In this document: positions 5,485-6,755 of the stretch, piece by piece
Position numbering within the stretch: position 1 is the stretch's first letter
How the letters are laid out: the number at the start of each line of letters is the position of its first letter
Assembly (NCBI GenBank): GCA_003140705.1
Contig: PLKU01000232.1
Span: forward strand, 1-6,755
Length of the DNA: 6,755 nt
Direction: 5' to 3'
Origin: Acidobacteriaceae bacterium
Lineage (GTDB): Bacteria; Acidobacteriota; Terriglobia; Terriglobales; Acidobacteriaceae
Translations under genes and position numbers: made by a program
The notes under the pieces: model-generated
The model's database searches: none
What the model saw: only the letters and a program-made list of their open reading frames with translations
What the model was told of the DNA's origin: nothing

Positions 5485-5527
5485 TACTCAAAAGAGCTGA
5501 ACCTTGAAGGGAGCTGAATCTTGAGTA
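5485..5527. repeat. Direct and inverted repeats in the divergent region
   Basis: GAGCTGAACCTTGA (5494-5507) and GAGCTGAATCTTGA (5511-5524) agree at 13 of 14 bases with a 17-base period. TACTCAA (5485-5491) and TTGAGTA (5521-5527) form a perfect inverted repeat enclosing them. The cluster lies between the pentapeptide gene and the divergent isomerase gene, where an operator would be expected. Its binding factor, if any, is unknown. Confidence 0.35.
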
Positions 5528-5604
5528 TTCTCACTTTGCATCTGAGTGATTGCGTTCGAGTCTGCCGTCGCACACCGGCTCTGAGTTGCCGGGCCTTACA
5601 TCCC

Positions 5605-5631
5605 GTGACAGGAATGGGCGTCTGCTACAGT
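5605..5631 (+). promoter_or_regulatory. Possible promoter of the isomerase gene
   Basis: GTGACA (5605-5610, five of six to TTGACA) and TACAGT (5626-5631, four of six to TATAAT) are separated by 15 bases. The -10 is preceded by TGC, an extended -10 element that can offset short spacing. Transcription would begin near 5638, leaving a leader of about 80 bases that contains the hairpin at 5650-5667. Confidence 0.3.
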
Positions 5632-5649
5632 GAGATTGCGGCCGGAAAG

Positions 5650-5667
5650 CCAGCGTGCGAACGCTGG
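5650..5667 (+). promoter_or_regulatory. Perfect hairpin in the isomerase leader
   Basis: CCAGCGT and ACGCTGG form a seven-pair stem closed by GCGA, a GNRA-type tetraloop, about 50 bases upstream of the TTG start. It has no T-run, so it is unlikely to be a terminator. It could be an RNA-stability or translation-control element, or a palindromic operator in DNA. Confidence 0.35.
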
Positions 5668-5716
5668 AAACCTGGCTCGCTCATGACCGATACTTGTTGA
5701 AGACGGAAAGATTCTC

Positions 5717-6700
5717 TTGGCTTCGCCTGGACAGTTTGCACAGCCCGCGATCGCTCCATTTCGCATCGACCCTACGTTTGTGCGGCGGGTGTGGGGCTAC
5801 CCGGACCTTCGGCCTTGGTACGACAAACTTGCTCAGGTTGGAGAGCCCATTGGGGAAGTTTGGCTCACTGGGGACGAGTGCGTGATTGCTACCGGCACGC
5901 ATGCGGGCCAAAAGCTGGGCGAACTATTCAAGAAAACTCCGGAAGCTCTACTGGGCGCCAATGGTTTGCTCCCGGAATCGCCGCTGCTGATCAAGGTGAT
6001 CTTCGCCAAAGAAAAGCTGAGCGTACAGGTACATCCCGATGACAAAATGGCTCGGAAATACGGATACCCTCGTGGCAAGACCGAGTGCTGGTATGTGTTG
6101 GCGGCAGATCCTGGGGCGAAAGTAGCGGTTGGGCTCAATCGCGGCGTGACTTTGGAGAATATTCACGAAGGGATTCGTGAGGGCTCGCTTGAACAGTGTC
6201 TGAAAATGGTGCCGGTCTCTGCGGGCGAAACAATTCTGGTAGACGCGGGAACGGTTCATGCAATTTGGCCTGGATCGATACTGCTGGAAACGCAGCAGAA
6301 CTGCGACGTGACTTATCGCATGTTCGATTATGGACGGCCGCGAGAGTTGCATATCGATAGATCGTTGGAGGCCATCAAACTGACAACCGACGGAGGCCAG
6401 GTTCAACCCAAGGTGCTAAAGGACCGAACCATTCTGATCGACGGGGAGTACTTTAGTTTGGAACGCTTGCGGGTGGATGGAAGCCGAGGGAGCCGGAGCC
6501 TGGTGCGAGAAGGCGTGCAGATACCAGGGCTGGCTTATCTGTTTGCCGCTGCGGGAGCAGGCCGGATTGCAGGAAAAGAATTTGCGCCAGTGGCGCTGCC
6601 GGCGCGCGGAATTGTGGCAGTTCCAGCAATCTCCCCAGATTTTATGGTCGAGGATCTGGACGGTTTGGACCTGATCCGGATCACGCATAAGCGGCCTTGA
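5717..6700 (+). CDS. manA: Class I mannose-6-phosphate isomerase
   Basis: A 327-residue zinc-dependent cupin enzyme interconverting fructose-6-phosphate and mannose-6-phosphate in the cytoplasm, the entry step to GDP-mannose. It has the N-terminal 'PFRIDPTFVRRVWG' (14-27) and 'IGEVWLTGDE' (45-54). The zinc site is Q104 and H106 in 'LSVQVHPDD', E123 in 'GKTECWYVL' and H181 in 'DAGTVHAIWPG'. The 'LLETQQNCDVTYRMFDYGR' stretch (189-207) supplies the conserved active-site arginine R201. The length fits the short Bacillus-type branch (about 315) rather than the roughly 390-residue E. coli form. The start is a TTG with GGAAAG six bases upstream. The frame is closed by TGA not far before it and contains no ATG or GTG in between, and the family N-terminus begins right after. 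It is divergent from the UDP-sugar genes, suggesting shared service to surface polysaccharide. Confidence 0.93.
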   Translation: MASPGQFAQPAIAPFRIDPTFVRRVWGYPDLRPWYDKLAQVGEPIGEVWLTGDECVIATGTHAGQKLGELFKKTPEALLGANGLLPESPLLIKVIFAKEKLSVQVHPDDKMARKYGYPRGKTECWYVLAADPGAKVAVGLNRGVTLENIHEGIREGSLEQCLKMVPVSAGETILVDAGTVHAIWPGSILLETQQNCDVTYRMFDYGRPRELHIDRSLEAIKLTTDGGQVQPKVLKDRTILIDGEYFSLERLRVDGSRGSRSLVREGVQIPGLAYLFAAAGAGRIAGKEFAPVALPARGIVAVPAISPDFMVEDLDGLDLIRITHKRP

Positions 6701-6755
6701 TGACCGGCGATACCTCTGGTGCGGTCAGGGCTTCAAGACCTGGTTCCAGAATGCA
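6681..6755 (-). CDS. Possible 3' end of a convergent gene (partial)
   Basis: From the right edge, the minus strand reads 24 codons without a stop, ending '..EALTAPEVSPVIKAAYA' and TGA at 6681-6683. The composition (alanine, glutamate, proline; ordinary codons) looks like a real protein C-terminus, and a 20-base tail-to-tail overlap with the isomerase gene is acceptable. The family cannot be named from so little. An alternative plus-strand start, ATG at 6700 overlapping the isomerase stop as TGATG, is open to the edge but rich in AGA/AGG codons and lacks a ribosome binding site. Confidence 0.35.
   Translation of the reverse strand, partial: CILEPGLEALTAPEVSPVIKAAYA

Noticed and set aside
5399..5491. 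Upstream ATG at 5491 extending the pentapeptide protein by 31 residues
   Set aside because: It has no ribosome binding site, while AGGAG stands seven bases before the ATG at 5398; the extension also covers the likely -10 box.
1..6755. CRISPR array, insertion sequence, defence or phage genes
   Set aside because: No regularly spaced repeats, transposase motifs, terminal inverted repeats with target duplications, or defence-type domains were seen on either strand.

Overview
The window looks like chromosomal DNA of a soil-type Acidobacterium (Koribacter/Terriglobia-like). The grounds are the mid-to-high GC content, a PadR regulator translationally coupled to a two-helix membrane protein with an 'LYPxSFRExY' N-terminus, a UDP-glucose dehydrogenase subtype with an extended middle loop, and a remnant of an exported 'QPKTIQF..' protein. 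This is an inference from remembered family patterns; there is no rRNA or other direct taxonomic marker. No tRNA, rRNA, CRISPR array, insertion sequence or phage gene was recognised.

Layout, left to right. (1) 71-1254, minus strand: a two-gene PadR operon (regulator, then a sensor-like membrane protein) sharing an ATGA overlap. A near-perfect palindromic operator lies in the promoter just upstream (1264-1284). (2) 1330-1926, minus: a DUF421/YetF-type membrane protein ending in a small terminator-like palindrome. (3) 1927-2584: about 660 bases without an intact gene. It holds the wreck of a secreted-protein gene (signal peptide, internal stops, a 19-base direct repeat that shifts frame), a strong hairpin, and the C-terminal end of another possibly degraded protein. 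(4) 2585-5038, minus: UDP-glucose 6-dehydrogenase followed by UDP-glucuronate decarboxylase, which together turn UDP-glucose into UDP-glucuronate and UDP-xylose for surface polysaccharide. (5) 5117-5398, minus: a short pentapeptide-repeat gene cut by an in-frame TGA. Its leftover 3' part stays open and runs in the same frame straight into the dehydrogenase. (6) 5399-5716: a divergent regulatory region. (7) 5717-6700, plus: a class I mannose-6-phosphate isomerase with a TTG start. (8) The right edge probably contains the last 24 codons of a convergent minus-strand gene.

The central theme is nucleotide-sugar supply. The dehydrogenase and decarboxylase feed UDP-GlcA/UDP-xylose, and the divergent isomerase links fructose-6-P to mannose-6-P, hence GDP-mannose. 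No complete new defence or mobile system is visible. The most unusual points are the pentapeptide gene that reads into the dehydrogenase once past one stop codon, the 14-residue in-frame insertion inside the PadR DNA-binding domain, the operator architecture, and the decayed exported-protein gene.
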